From assembly GCF_003019815.1 (NCBI RefSeq), contig NZ_CP027773.1, positions 5,759,501-5,823,500 on the forward strand: a stretch of DNA of 64,000 bases, given 5' to 3'. The stretch comes from Variovorax sp. PMC12. GTDB lineage: Bacteria; Pseudomonadota; Gammaproteobacteria; Burkholderiales; Burkholderiaceae_C. A program made the translations under genes and the position numbers. Each line of letters starts with the position of its first letter. The stretch's first letter is position 1. The notes below the pieces were generated by a model. That model worked only from the letters and a program-made list of their open reading frames with translations, searched no databases and was not told where the DNA came from. Shown here in pieces: positions 1-9,526 of this stretch.

Positions 1-170
1 CCGTAGCGGCCGTTCGAATTGAAGCCATAGCCGATGACCGGCTTGCCGTCGCGGATCACGTCGGTGACCACGGCCACCAGGCTCAGGGTCATCTTCGAGA
101 AGTCGATGTAGGCGTTGCGGATGTCCGACTTGATGGGACGCGTGGACTCGAGGATGTTGACGATTTTCAT
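1..170 (-). CDS. Enolase-superfamily (mandelate racemase/muconate lactonizing) enzyme, N-terminal fragment
   Basis: Only the first 56 codons lie in the window; the gene runs off the left edge. The protein begins MKIVNILESTRPIKSDIRN and continues with a stretch containing SLVAVVTDV and GYGFNSNGRYG. This matches the N-terminal capping region of mandelate racemase/muconate lactonizing enzyme family members. Enzymes of this superfamily abstract an alpha proton from carboxylate substrates, often dehydrating sugar acids. It is the last visible gene of a minus-strand operon with an SDR, a TctC-type binding protein and a DHDPS-family enzyme, which fits sugar-acid or hydroxy-acid catabolism. The catalytic barrel is outside the window, so substrate and even activity cannot be judged. 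Confidence 0.75.
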   Translation of the reverse strand, partial: MKIVNILESTRPIKSDIRNAYIDFSKMTLSLVAVVTDVIRDGKPVIGYGFNSNGRY

Positions 171-205
171 GATCGGTCTGGGTGGATGGAAAAAGGAAAG
201 GAGAT

Positions 206-913
206 TCAGCGGTGCAGCGACGAACCGCCGCAGATGGCGACGTCCTGCCCCGTGATGGCCGCCGCCGGCGGCGAAAGAAGAAAGCCCACGAGCGCCGCGA
301 TTTCCTCCGGCTGGATCAGCCGGCCGATGGGCGGCATGCGCGGCGCGCTGCCCGCGCGTGCCGGGTCCTGCAGCATCGAGGTCTGCGTCGCGCCGGGCGA
401 CACCACGTTGACGGTCACGCCCTGCGCAGCGACCTCCGCCGCCCAGCTGCGCGCCAGCGCGATCAGCGCGGCCTTGGTCGCCGCGTACTGGCCGCGGCCG
501 GGCAGCCCCTGCGCGACGCGGCTGCCGACGAACACGACGCGGCCCTTGCCGCGCGCTGCCATCGCGGGCACCAGCGCATCGGCCAGCCGCGTGGCCGCAT
601 CCACGTGCAGCCGCCACATCAGTTCGCCGCCCGCGTGGTCGAGCGCGCCCAGCTCTCCGACACGCAGCACGCCGGCCGCATGCACCAGCGCATCGGCGTC
701 CTGGAGCGCAGAGGCCGCACGCGCGATGGCATCGGCATCGCTCAGGTCGACGGCCACGTGCGCGAAGCGCCCGTGAGACAGCGTCGGCCCGGCGAGGTCG
801 AGCCCGCTCACGCGCCAGCCCGCCTCCAGCAGATGCGACGCGATGGCCCGGCCGATGCCGCCGCTGCTGCCCGTCACCACCGCATGCGGCGCTGTCGCGG
901 CTTCATTCGACAT
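206..913 (-). CDS. SDR-family NAD(P)-dependent oxidoreductase
   Basis: A 235-residue classical short-chain dehydrogenase. The nucleotide-binding TGSSGGIG motif sits at residues 14-21, the catalytic serine at about 131 (VGSR), and the YxxxK motif at Tyr143/Lys147 (YAATK). A C-terminal GQDVAICGG matches the usual family ending. Its start codon overlaps the stop of the upstream TctC-type gene by 11 bp, so the two are translated from one message. It is probably a dehydrogenase for a hydroxy-acid intermediate of the pathway encoded by the neighbouring aldolase-like and enolase-superfamily genes. The substrate cannot be read from sequence. Confidence 0.88.
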   Translation of the reverse strand: MSNEAATAPHAVVTGSSGGIGRAIASHLLEAGWRVSGLDLAGPTLSHGRFAHVAVDLSDADAIARAASALQDADALVHAAGVLRVGELGALDHAGGELMWRLHVDAATRLADALVPAMAARGKGRVVFVGSRVAQGLPGRGQYAATKAALIALARSWAAEVAAQGVTVNVVSPGATQTSMLQDPARAGSAPRMPPIGRLIQPEEIAALVGFLLSPPAAAITGQDVAICGGSSLHR

Positions 914-1874
914 GGATGTTGCCCTCGACGATGATCTTCTTCGAGCGCGCCATGTCCTCGGCCTGGAACTTCGCGAACTCCTCGACGCTGCCCGGCGTCA
1001 GCAGCAGGCCCTGCGCACCCAGCGTCTCGCGCATGTCGGTGCCCAGTGCCTTGTTGACCTCGGCGTTCAGCCGCTGCGTGATGGCCGCGGGCAGCTTCGC
1101 CGGCCCCCACAGGCCGTACCAGCTGTAGAACTCGTAGCCCGGAATGCTCTCGCCCACCGTGGGCACGTTCGGCAGGCTGGTGGCGCGCGTGGCCGAGGTC
1201 ACGGCAATCACCTTCACCATGCCGCTCTTGTGGTACTGCAGCGAACCGAGGATGGGGTCGATGAAACCGTCGATCTGCCCGCCGATCAGGTCCTGGAAGG
1301 CGGGCGCCGTGCCCTTGTACGGCACGATCAGGTAGTCGAGCCCGCCGCCCGCGCGCTTGAGCAGCTCGGTCGACAGGTGGCCGGCCGATCCGATGGAGCC
1401 CACCGCGAAGGTCATCTTGCCGGGGTGCGCCTTGGCGTACGCGATGAGCGACTTCACGTCCGTCACCGGCAGGTTCTTGTTGACCGCCACCGACAGCGGC
1501 GCCTTGGCCACCAGCGCCACCGGCGTGAAGTCGCGCGTCACCTCGTAGGGCACGGCCTTCATCGTCATCGGCGCGGTGGTGAAGGTCGATGCGTTGAACA
1601 GCAGCGTGTAGCCGTCGGCCGGTGCCTTCGACACCACGTCGGCGCCGATGATGCCGTTGCCGCCGGCGCGGTTCTCCACGATGAAGGTCTGGCCCGTCTG
1701 CTCGCCGAGCTTCTGCGCCAGCAGGCGGCCGATGGTGTCCAGCGTGCCGCCCGGCGGGAACGGAATCACCACGCGCACCGGGCGGCTCGGCCAGGTCTGG
1801 GCGAGGCCGGCGGTGGACGCCGCGGCCAGCGCGAGGGCGGCCAGCGTGGCCCGCAGGAAATGGTTGCGTTGCAT
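903..1874 (-). CDS. Tripartite tricarboxylate transporter (Bug/TctC) substrate-binding protein
   Basis: A 323-residue periplasmic binding protein with a signal peptide (hydrophobic stretch ending in STAGLAQ at about residue 25). The Bug-family signature follows directly as WPSRPVRVVIPFPPGG, then NRAGGNGIIGADVV near residue 70. These proteins bind carboxylates in the periplasm and are greatly expanded in Burkholderiales, often without linked TctA/TctB membrane subunits; none is present here. A GGAGACAAGAGAC ribosome-binding region precedes the ATG. It lies between the DHDPS-family gene and the SDR in one operon, so it probably delivers the acid that these enzymes degrade. Confidence 0.92.
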   Translation of the reverse strand: MQRNHFLRATLAALALAAASTAGLAQTWPSRPVRVVIPFPPGGTLDTIGRLLAQKLGEQTGQTFIVENRAGGNGIIGADVVSKAPADGYTLLFNASTFTTAPMTMKAVPYEVTRDFTPVALVAKAPLSVAVNKNLPVTDVKSLIAYAKAHPGKMTFAVGSIGSAGHLSTELLKRAGGGLDYLIVPYKGTAPAFQDLIGGQIDGFIDPILGSLQYHKSGMVKVIAVTSATRATSLPNVPTVGESIPGYEFYSWYGLWGPAKLPAAITQRLNAEVNKALGTDMRETLGAQGLLLTPGSVEEFAKFQAEDMARSKKIIVEGNIHVE

Positions 1875-1933
1875 GTCTCTTGTCTCCTTGTGGTTCTTCG
1901 TCGGGGCATCGCGGATGCCGCGGCGCCGTGGGC

Positions 1934-2872
1934 TCAGCGCTTCGACAGCCCGGCCTGCTCGACGGCCGCGCGCAGCGCATCCATCTCGCGCGCGTTCGGC
2001 GCTTCGGTCGGCGGGCGCACGGTGGCGTTGTCGAGCACGCCCGCCAGGAACATGCCGCCCTTCATGCGCGCATGCGCCTCGCCGGTCGGTTCGCCGCCGC
2101 CGTACACCGCGTCTTTAAGCGGCGTGATGAGCGCCTGCACCGCCATCGCCTTCTTCAGGTCGCCGGCCTTCACCGCGTTCCACAGGTCGATGATCAATTG
2201 CGGAATGAAGGTCGCGAAGCCGACCAGCGCGCCGTCCACGCCCTGCACCATCGATGCGAGCAGGTATTCGTCGTGGCAGGTCAGGATGGCCTTCGAAGCA
2301 TCGGCTTCGCGGATCGCCTGGATGTCGCGGGCGTACTTGTTCATGTCGCGCTGGCCCACCTTGAAGGCCTGCAGGTAGGGCAGGCGGGCCAGTTCGGCCA
2401 GCAGCTGCGACGAGTAAGAGGCGCGCGTCCATGCCGGATACACGTGGCAGACCAGGTCCAGCTCCGGCGCGGCGCGGTGGATGGCCTCGAAGTACTGCAG
2501 CGCATGCCCGGGCGTGAAGCCGAAGCGCAGCCAGTGGTGCGGCGGCATCACGTCCAGCGCCACCGCGCCGGCGGCCTGCGCGGCGCGGGCGTGCTCGGCG
2601 GCCTCGGCCAGGCCTTCGCACACGATCGACGAGATCACCGGCATGCGGCCGCGCAGTTCGTCGGCCACGATGCGCGTGACCTCGGCGCGCTCCGAAGGCG
2701 TGAGCGAGAACACCTCGCCGGTGTGGCCGTTGGTCATGATCGCCACCACGCCGTCATGGCCGGCGAGCCACGAGGCCAGCTTGCGCAGCGCCGGTTCGTC
2801 GATGCGGTGGTCGGCCGTGAAGGGGCAGGAAATGGCGGGGATGATCCCGCGATAATTCGCGATGGAAGGCAT
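1934..2872 (-). CDS. Dihydrodipicolinate synthase/N-acetylneuraminate lyase family protein
   Basis: A 312-residue class I (Schiff-base) aldolase-family protein. It opens YRGIIPAISCPFTADHRIDE and contains TNGHTGEVFSLTPSER, the family's GTTGE-type loop. The start MPSIANY at 2872 is preferred over an upstream in-frame codon because family members begin just before the Y-x-G-I-x-P strand. Family members either cleave or dehydrate 2-keto acids with a lysine Schiff base; a K in the YLQAFKVGQRD stretch is the likely catalytic lysine. It is first gene of the operon, so the divergent LysR gene probably controls it. Because dapA is normally isolated or beside lysine genes, a catabolic role is more likely than lysine biosynthesis. 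Confidence 0.85.
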   Translation of the reverse strand: MPSIANYRGIIPAISCPFTADHRIDEPALRKLASWLAGHDGVVAIMTNGHTGEVFSLTPSERAEVTRIVADELRGRMPVISSIVCEGLAEAAEHARAAQAAGAVALDVMPPHHWLRFGFTPGHALQYFEAIHRAAPELDLVCHVYPAWTRASYSSQLLAELARLPYLQAFKVGQRDMNKYARDIQAIREADASKAILTCHDEYLLASMVQGVDGALVGFATFIPQLIIDLWNAVKAGDLKKAMAVQALITPLKDAVYGGGEPTGEAHARMKGGMFLAGVLDNATVRPPTEAPNAREMDALRAAVEQAGLSKR

Positions 2873-2948
2873 GCAGTGTCTCCGTTGTGGTTCAAGGTGC
2901 AGGAATGGGTGCATCTTTTGCCGGCGGAGGGCGGGCCGTCCAATACTC

Positions 2949-2967
2949 GAATCGCATACAACTATTC
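2949..2967. promoter_or_regulatory. Candidate LysR operator in the divergent promoter region
   Basis: The 108-bp gap between the divergent DHDPS-family gene and the LysR gene holds a dyad GAAT-N11-ATTC, which also contains the T-N11-A core typical of LysR-type binding sites. Its position between the two start codons fits autoregulation plus control of the catabolic operon. Evidence is sequence symmetry only. Confidence 0.4.
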
Positions 2968-2980
2968 AACCGCGCTGCGC

Positions 2981-3916
2981 ATGGGCCCTGGCAACCGACC
3001 GCTCGACCTGGAATGGCTGGAAGATTTCCTGGCCCTGGCCGAGTCCGGCAATTTCTCGCGTGCCGCGCAGGCGCGCTCCATCGCGCAGCCGGCGTTCAGC
3101 CGCCACATCCGTTCACTGGAAGAGTGGGTGGGCGTCGACCTGTTCGACCGCAGCGCGCACCCCACGGCGCTCACGGCGGCGGGCAAGCGCTTCCAGCCGC
3201 TGCTGCGGGAGGTGCTGGCCGATCTGGAGGCCGCCCGCATCAAGGCCCGCGCCGCGCACGACCTGGACGCGGCCAGCCTGAGCTTTGCCGCCACGCACGT
3301 GCTGTCGCTCACCTTCTTTCCGCGCTGGCTCGCCGGCGTGGAGTCGCGCCTGAGCATGGGGCCCATCCAGACCATCTCCGACAGCTCGTATGCCTGCGAA
3401 GACCTGATGCTGCAGCGCCGCGTGCAGTTCGTGCTGTGCCATGGGCACGCGGGCGCGCCGGGGCGGCTCGACGATACCGGCTACCCGGTTCAACGACTGA
3501 GCGAAGACGTGCTGTTGCCCGTGAGCGCGCCCGGTGCGAACGGCGCGCCGCTGCACGCGCTGGGCGCAGGCCAGTCGCCTTCGGTGCTGGCCTACAGCGA
3601 TGCTTCGGGGCTGGGCCGGATCATGCGGGCCATGCAGGACAGCGAGTTCGGCAAGGACTTCGCCGCGTCGCTGTCGATCGTCTTCACGGCCCACCATGCC
3701 GCGCTGCTGCGCACCATGGCGCTCGAAGGCCGCGGCCTCGCGTGGCTGCCGATGAGCCTGGTGGCCGACGACCTGCGCAGCGGCACGCTGGCCGATGCCG
3801 GCGCGGGCAGCTGGCGCGTGCCGGTGGACATCCGGCTGTACCGCCAGCAGGCACACATGGCGCCGGTGGCCGAGGCGCTGTGGGCGCTGGTCAGCGAAGG
3901 CGCATCAGGCGCCTGA
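2981..3916 (+). CDS. LysR-family transcriptional regulator of the adjacent acid-catabolism operon
   Basis: A 311-residue LysR-type regulator. The winged helix-turn-helix is at residues 8-66 (LEWLEDFLALAESGNFSRAA, then AFSRHIRSLEEWVG), followed by a co-inducer-binding domain. The start MGPGNRPLDLEWL at 2981 puts the HTH at the usual distance from the N-terminus; the open frame extends far upstream but those residues do not resemble protein. It is transcribed divergently from the DHDPS/TctC/SDR/enolase operon, the standard arrangement for a LysR activator and its target. The ligand is unknown but is probably the operon's substrate or an intermediate. Confidence 0.92.
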   Translation: MGPGNRPLDLEWLEDFLALAESGNFSRAAQARSIAQPAFSRHIRSLEEWVGVDLFDRSAHPTALTAAGKRFQPLLREVLADLEAARIKARAAHDLDAASLSFAATHVLSLTFFPRWLAGVESRLSMGPIQTISDSSYACEDLMLQRRVQFVLCHGHAGAPGRLDDTGYPVQRLSEDVLLPVSAPGANGAPLHALGAGQSPSVLAYSDASGLGRIMRAMQDSEFGKDFAASLSIVFTAHHAALLRTMALEGRGLAWLPMSLVADDLRSGTLADAGAGSWRVPVDIRLYRQQAHMAPVAEALWALVSEGASGA

Positions 3917-3921
3917 CCGCT

Positions 3922-4593
3922 TCAGTTGGCGCAGCGAGCTTCCAGCGCATCGAGGAAGGAGCGGTCCCAGCGGCCTTCCTTCATCGCCTGGATCGTGCGC
4001 GCTTCCGTCTCCAGGTGCGCGCGGGCCTTCTCGATCAGCAGTTCGGCCTCGTCGGGCGAGAAGGCCAGCAGGCCGTCCTGGTCGCCCACCACGATGTCGC
4101 CCGGGTTCACGACCATGCCGCCGACCGACACCGGCACGTTGATCTCGCCGGGGCCGTCTTTGTAAGGGCCACGATGGTTCACGCCGCGCGCGTACACCGG
4201 GTAGTCGCGCTCGCGGATCTCGGCCACGTCGCGGATGGCGCCGTCGAGCACCAGGCCCGCGGTGCCGATGGTCGCGGTATAGAACGACAGGATGCCGCCG
4301 ATGACTGCGTTGGTGATGTCGCCGCCCGCGTCGATCACCAGCACGTCGCCGGGCCGGCAGAACTCGAAGGCGCGCATCGGCGTGAGGTTGTCGCCGCCGC
4401 GCGTCTTCACGGTCACGGCCGTGCCCGCCATGGTCTTGTGGCCGGGGCGGTGGTACGGCTGCAGGCCGACGCTGCCGATGTTGCGGTGCAGGTTGTCGCT
4501 GAGCGCGGCCACCGGAATCTCTTGCAGCGCGGCCAGGATGGCCGGCGCCACTTGCGGGGCCGACGGGTTCTTGCGGATGGCTTTGTAGGGCAT
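3922..4593 (-). CDS. RraA-family protein (RraA/HMG aldolase-like)
   Basis: A 223-residue RraA-fold protein: ALSDNLHRNIG near residue 30, GDVLVIDAGGDITNAVIGGILS near 85 and GLVLDGAIRDVAEI near 110. The last contains the Arg-Asp pair that contributes metal and substrate binding in the 4-hydroxy-4-methyl-2-oxoglutarate aldolase subgroup. The family includes both aldolases/oxaloacetate decarboxylases and the RNase E regulator RraA; the retained metal-site residues favour an enzyme. The start MPYKAIRKN at 4593 is preferred to an upstream in-frame codon at 4620. It lies 30 bp after the aminotransferase gene and is probably co-transcribed, so a keto-acid aldolase acting on the transaminated product is plausible inference. 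Confidence 0.82.
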   Translation of the reverse strand: MPYKAIRKNPSAPQVAPAILAALQEIPVAALSDNLHRNIGSVGLQPYHRPGHKTMAGTAVTVKTRGGDNLTPMRAFEFCRPGDVLVIDAGGDITNAVIGGILSFYTATIGTAGLVLDGAIRDVAEIRERDYPVYARGVNHRGPYKDGPGEINVPVSVGGMVVNPGDIVVGDQDGLLAFSPDEAELLIEKARAHLETEARTIQAMKEGRWDRSFLDALEARCAN

Positions 4594-4623
4594 GACTGGT
4601 CCTCGTGAGTTCTTCGGCACGCT

Positions 4624-5838
4624 TCAGCGCAGCGCGGCCACGGCACGCGCGATGCGCTTGCAGCCTTCTTCCAGCGTCTCTATCGACGTGGCAATGGAAA
4701 GACGGAAGTAGGGCGACAGGCCGTACGCGGTGCCCGCGACCACGGCAACGCCTTCGCTTTCGAGCAGGTAAATCACCACGTCGCCGTCTTCGTCCAGGCG
4801 CTTGCCTTCGGGCGTGGTCTTGCCGATGAGGCCGCCGCAGTTGATGTACAGGTAGAAGGCGCCGGGCGGCGTGGCGCAGCCGAGGCCGGGAATGTCGTTG
4901 ACGAGCGCCAGCGTGCGGTCGCGCCGCTGCCTGTACACGGCCACGCTCTCGGCCACGAAGCCCTGGTCGCCGTTGAGCGCGGCGGCGGCCGCGGCCTGGC
5001 TTACCGAGCAGCAATTGCCGGTGGACTGCGACAGCAGCGTGTCCAGCGCCTTGATCAGGTCCACGGGCCCGGCCGCATAGCCGATGCGCCAGCCGGTCAT
5101 CGCATAGGTCTTGGAGACGCCGTTCACGATCAGCGTGCGATCGCGCAGCGCCGGTGCCACCCCGAGGATGTGCGGCAGCGGCTCGCCGCCGAAGCGGATG
5201 TGCTCGTAGATCTCGTCGGTCATCACCATCACGTGCGGATGGCGTTCCAGCACTTCGGCAAGTGCGCTGTATTCGGCGGCGGTGTAGCTCGCGCCGGTCG
5301 GGTTGCTCGGCGAATTGATCAGCAGCCAGCGCGTGCGCGGCGTGATGGCCGCCTCGAGCTGCGCCGGCGTCAGCTTGAAGCCGTTCGCCTCGGGGCATGC
5401 CACGGTGACGGGCGTGCCCTCGCAGGCCAGCACCATGTCGGGGTAGGACACCCAGTAGGGCGCGGGAATGATCACCTCGTCGCCCGGCTCCAGCGTGATC
5501 GCGAAGGCGTTGTAGATGGCGCTCTTGGCGCCGCTGGTGGCGATGATCTCGGTCATCGCGTAGCGCAGGCCGTTCTCGCGCTCCAGCTTGGCGACGATGG
5601 CTTCGCGCAGCTCCACCGTGCCCGCCATCAGCGTGTAGCGCGTGGCGCCGCGCTCGATGGCCGCGGCCGCGGCCTGGCGGATGTGCGCCGGCGTGTCGAA
5701 GTCGGGCTCGCCCACCACGAGGTTGACGATCGACTTGCCCTGCCTGCGCAGTTCGTTGGCGCGGTCGGCGGCCGAGGTGCTGGGCGAGGGCTTGATGCGC
5801 CGCACGCGGGCGGCAATGCGGGAAATAGTGGCTTGCAT
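4624..5838 (-). CDS. PLP-dependent aminotransferase (aspartate aminotransferase superfamily, class I/II)
   Basis: A 404-residue fold-type I aminotransferase. Visible are VVGEPDFDTP near residue 42, the glycine loop ATSGAKSAIY near 101, the cofactor-ring aspartate in MTDEIYE near 208, the PLP lysine at about 243 (NGVSKTYAMTGWR) and the carboxylate-binding Arg region after it. The start MQATISR at 5838 has no recognisable Shine-Dalgarno sequence and would lie almost on the predicted transcription start of a promoter centred near 5850-5875, so translation may be leaderless. It heads the operon with the RraA-like gene and shares an ATA-N9-TAT operator with the divergent LysR gene. The amino donor specificity cannot be told from sequence. 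Confidence 0.88.
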   Translation of the reverse strand: MQATISRIAARVRRIKPSPSTSAADRANELRRQGKSIVNLVVGEPDFDTPAHIRQAAAAAIERGATRYTLMAGTVELREAIVAKLERENGLRYAMTEIIATSGAKSAIYNAFAITLEPGDEVIIPAPYWVSYPDMVLACEGTPVTVACPEANGFKLTPAQLEAAITPRTRWLLINSPSNPTGASYTAAEYSALAEVLERHPHVMVMTDEIYEHIRFGGEPLPHILGVAPALRDRTLIVNGVSKTYAMTGWRIGYAAGPVDLIKALDTLLSQSTGNCCSVSQAAAAAALNGDQGFVAESVAVYRQRRDRTLALVNDIPGLGCATPPGAFYLYINCGGLIGKTTPEGKRLDEDGDVVIYLLESEGVAVVAGTAYGLSPYFRLSIATSIETLEEGCKRIARAVAALR

Positions 5839-5845
5839 GGACCGA

Positions 5846-5910
5846 ACGGTACGCACATCGACCCCGCGAGGCCAAGACGAGATTGCACTGGTCGTATAGG
5901 CGCAGCTTAT
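5846..5910 (-). promoter_or_regulatory. NAC-type operator (ATA-N9-TAT) and candidate promoter of the aminotransferase gene
   Basis: ATAGGCGCAGCTTAT at 5896-5910 fits the ATA-N9-TAT consensus known for NAC-type LysR regulators. Read on the minus strand it is followed by a CGTCTTGGC box, giving a possible -35 TTGGCC (5870-5875) and a poor -10 TACCGT (5846-5851). The same layout recurs at 6931 and 12042. It lies in the divergent gap between the aminotransferase and LysR genes, so it could also serve LysR autoregulation. Confidence 0.5.
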
Positions 5911-5981
5911 GACTCATGGTGAGCCCCGATATCCGCCGCGCGACCGCGATGCTAGGCTTGGCTTTTGCTTGGGGACAAGGC

Positions 5982-6920
5982 GTGAACCTGCGACGCCTCA
6001 AATATTTCGTGAAGATCGTGGACATCGGCAGCCTGACACAGGCGGCCGAGGTCCTTTTCATCGCCCAGCCCGCGCTGAGCCAGCAACTGGCCACGCTCGA
6101 AGGCGAGGTGCGCCAGCAGTTGCTCGTGCGCACCAAGCGCGGGGTGACGCCCACCGAGGCCGGCAAGGTGCTGTACCGCCACGCGCAGATCATCCTGCGC
6201 CAGTGCGAGCAGGCCCGCGTCGACATGGAGGCCGCGGGCGAAGGGCTCTCCGGCCAGGTTTCCGTGGGGCTCGCGCCCGGCACCGCCGCTTCGGCGCTCT
6301 CGCTGCCGCTGTTGCGCACGGTGCGCGCGCGGCACCCGGGCATCCTGCTCTACCTGAACGAGAACTACGGCACCACGCTCAGCGAACTCATCATGAACGG
6401 CCGCATGGACCTGGCCGTGCTGTATGGTGACAAGGCCATCCACGGGCTCACCTTCCTGCCGCTGCTCAAGGAGCCGCTGTTCCTGGTCGGCCCGGCATCC
6501 ATGCCCGCGCCCTCGCAGCCGGTGAAGCTGGCCGACCTGCGCGACATCGAGCTCTTCCTGCCGCGCCCCTACAACGTGGTGCGCAAGCTGGTGGATGCGG
6601 CCTTTGTGCGCGCGGGCATGGTGCCGCGCGTGGTGGCGGAGATCGAATCCGCCTTCACCCTCACGGCGGCCATTGCCGACGGGCTGGGCGCGACCATCCT
6701 GCCGGCGTCGATGGCGCGCGAGGTGGTCGCGAGCTGCGGCGCCTGGCAATTCCCCATCGTCGACCCTGTCATCGAGGCGCCGCTGGCGCTGTGCCAGTCC
6801 GACCACCTGCCGCTGTCGGAGCCCGCGCAGGCGGTGAAGGACATCCTGCTCGAACTCGTGGCCGACCTGGCCAACACCGTCGCGTCGACGCCCGAACCCG
6901 GGATCGCCGCGCTGTCCTGA
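5982..6920 (+). CDS. LysR-family regulator, nitrogen assimilation control (NAC)-like
   Basis: A 312-residue LysR-type regulator beginning at GTG 5982 (VNLRRLKYFVKIVDIGSLTQAA), preceded by a GGGGACAAGG ribosome-binding stretch. The upstream in-frame ATG at 5916 adds 22 residues that do not look like protein. The N-terminal phrase and the HTH (TQAAEVLFIAQPALSQQLATLE) resemble the Nac/Cbl-like subgroup; the C-terminal effector domain follows. NAC activates nitrogen-source operons by binding ATA-N9-TAT. Three such sites occur nearby, in front of the divergent aminotransferase gene, the biotin-carrier operon and the SDR/ABC-transporter operon, which supports this protein as the local regulator. 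That link is inference. Confidence 0.85.
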   Translation: MNLRRLKYFVKIVDIGSLTQAAEVLFIAQPALSQQLATLEGEVRQQLLVRTKRGVTPTEAGKVLYRHAQIILRQCEQARVDMEAAGEGLSGQVSVGLAPGTAASALSLPLLRTVRARHPGILLYLNENYGTTLSELIMNGRMDLAVLYGDKAIHGLTFLPLLKEPLFLVGPASMPAPSQPVKLADLRDIELFLPRPYNVVRKLVDAAFVRAGMVPRVVAEIESAFTLTAAIADGLGATILPASMAREVVASCGAWQFPIVDPVIEAPLALCQSDHLPLSEPAQAVKDILLELVADLANTVASTPEPGIAALS

Positions 6921-6930
6921 GCCGGGCGTC

Positions 6931-6995
6931 ATAAGGCGCCCTTATCCCGGCACAGCCATTCCGTCTTTGGCTTCAGGCGCGCGGACCGTTACCTT
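6931..6995 (+). promoter_or_regulatory. NAC-type operator and promoter module before the carboxylase/pxp operon
   Basis: ATAAGGCGCCCTTAT at 6931-6945 is a perfect dyad (ATAAG-N5-CTTAT) and fits ATA-N9-TAT. Downstream at 6951 lies CACAGCCATTCCGTCTT, nearly identical to the copy at 12062. TTGGCT (6967-6972) and TACCTT (6990-6995) give a 17-bp spaced candidate promoter, with the operator centred about 30 bp upstream of the -35, close to the -64 placement of characterised NAC sites. Confidence 0.6.
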
Positions 6996-7048
6996 TCATG
7001 CATGCCGTCACGCGTTCGCGGAACGCGTCGGCCACCACAGCCATCGGC

Positions 7049-7492
7049 ATGAAGCAGGAACAGATCAAGACGCTCATCGACGCTTTGGCCGCATCGGACC
7101 TGGCGGAACTGGAGTACAGCGAGAACGGCAGCACGCTGCGGCTGGTGAAGCTGGCCGCGCTGGGGGCTGCATCCGCCGCGCCCGCTGCACGAAGCCCCTC
7201 CGGCGTACGAAAGGCACCGCGCCAGGCGCCGCAAGAAACCACTGCTCCGGCTGTTGCCAGTGCCGAGTGCCTCGCGCCGCTGTTCGGCGTTGTGCACCTT
7301 CAGCCCGCGCCCGGCGAGCCGCCTTTCGTGCAGCCTTCCCAGGCCGTGGAAGCCGGCCAGCTTCTGTGCGTGATCGAGGCGATGAAGATGTTCAACGAGG
7401 TACGCTCCGACCGCACGGGCACCGTGCGGCAGGTGCTCGTGCAATCGGGCCAGGAAGTGGAAGCAGGACAGCCCCTGTTCCGCTTCGACTGA
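7049..7492 (+). CDS. Biotin carboxyl carrier protein (AccB-like)
   Basis: A 147-residue carrier with an N-terminal helical segment (MKQEQIKTLIDALAASDLAELEYSENG), an Ala/Pro-rich linker of roughly residues 40-75 and a C-terminal biotinyl domain. The biotinylation motif EAMKM is intact with Lys113. The start at 7049 aligns with AccB family N-termini; the in-frame codon at 6998 would add a non-homologous leader. With the adjoining biotin carboxylase it would form the carboxylating half of a biotin enzyme. No carboxyltransferase is linked, but the downstream genes are pxpB, pxpC and pxpA. A role in carboxylating or activating a lactam-type substrate, rather than fatty-acid synthesis, is inferred from that context. 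Confidence 0.88.
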   Translation: MKQEQIKTLIDALAASDLAELEYSENGSTLRLVKLAALGAASAAPAARSPSGVRKAPRQAPQETTAPAVASAECLAPLFGVVHLQPAPGEPPFVQPSQAVEAGQLLCVIEAMKMFNEVRSDRTGTVRQVLVQSGQEVEAGQPLFRFD

Positions 7493-7505
7493 GGAGGCCC
7501 GCGCC

Positions 7506-8854
<1,349 letters not shown>

Positions 8855-8858
<4 letters not shown>

Positions 8859-9526
8859 GCCCACAGGCATCCCGTACCGAACCGTCCATCAGCCTCCTGG
8901 GCACCACGGCGCTGCTGTTCGAAGCGCCCGGCGACATGGACCTGCCTTCGCAGCAGCGCATCTGGGCGCTGGCGCACGAAGCCGACAGCTGGCCCGAAGT
9001 GCGCGAGGCCGTACCCGGCATGAACAACCTGATGCTCACCTTCACGCGCGCGCCGCGCCATCTCGATGCGCTGTGCGAGCGCCTGTGCGACGCCTGGCGC
9101 GCGGCCACCGCCGTGCCGCGCGAAGGTCGCGTGGTGGAGCTCCCCGTGGTCTACGGCGGCGAGGGCGGCCCGCACATGGCCGACGTGGTCGCGCACACCG
9201 GCCTGAGCATCGAGGCCATCGTCGAGCTGCACAGCGCGCCGCTCTATCCGGTGTACGCGCTCGGCAGCCATCCCGGCTACTGCTACCTGGGCGGCATGGA
9301 CCCGCGCATCGCCACGCCGCGGCGCAAGGTGCCGGTGCTGAGCATCCCGGGCGGCGCGGTGTCGATCGGCGGCGCGCAGACGGGCGTGTCGGCATCGGCC
9401 GGCCCCAGCGGGTGGAACACCATCGGCAGCACGTCGATGGTGTTCTTCGACCCCGCGCAAGACCCGCCCGCCATGCTGCAGCCGGGCGACATGATCCGCT
9501 TCCGCGTGGAGGGCATCGTCCGATGA
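8855..9526 (+). CDS. pxpB: 5-oxoprolinase subunit B / KipI-family carboxyltransferase domain protein
   Basis: A 223-residue protein of the KipI/PxpB family, which with PxpC and PxpA forms the bacterial ATP-dependent 5-oxoprolinase and is related to urea amidolyase and allophanate hydrolase domains. Family stretches are visible: HPGYCYLGGMDPRIATPRR near residue 140, and the SIPGGAVSIGGAQTGVS loop near 165. The GTG start at 8855 overlaps the accC stop (GTGA), and its own stop overlaps the pxpC ATG (ATGA). This chain of overlaps shows tight translational coupling in a carboxylase-oxoprolinase operon. Confidence 0.9.

Noticed and set aside
3905..6343. 812-residue minus-strand open frame
   Set aside because: Wrong-frame reading across the RraA-like and aminotransferase genes, Arg/Gly/His-rich and without motifs.
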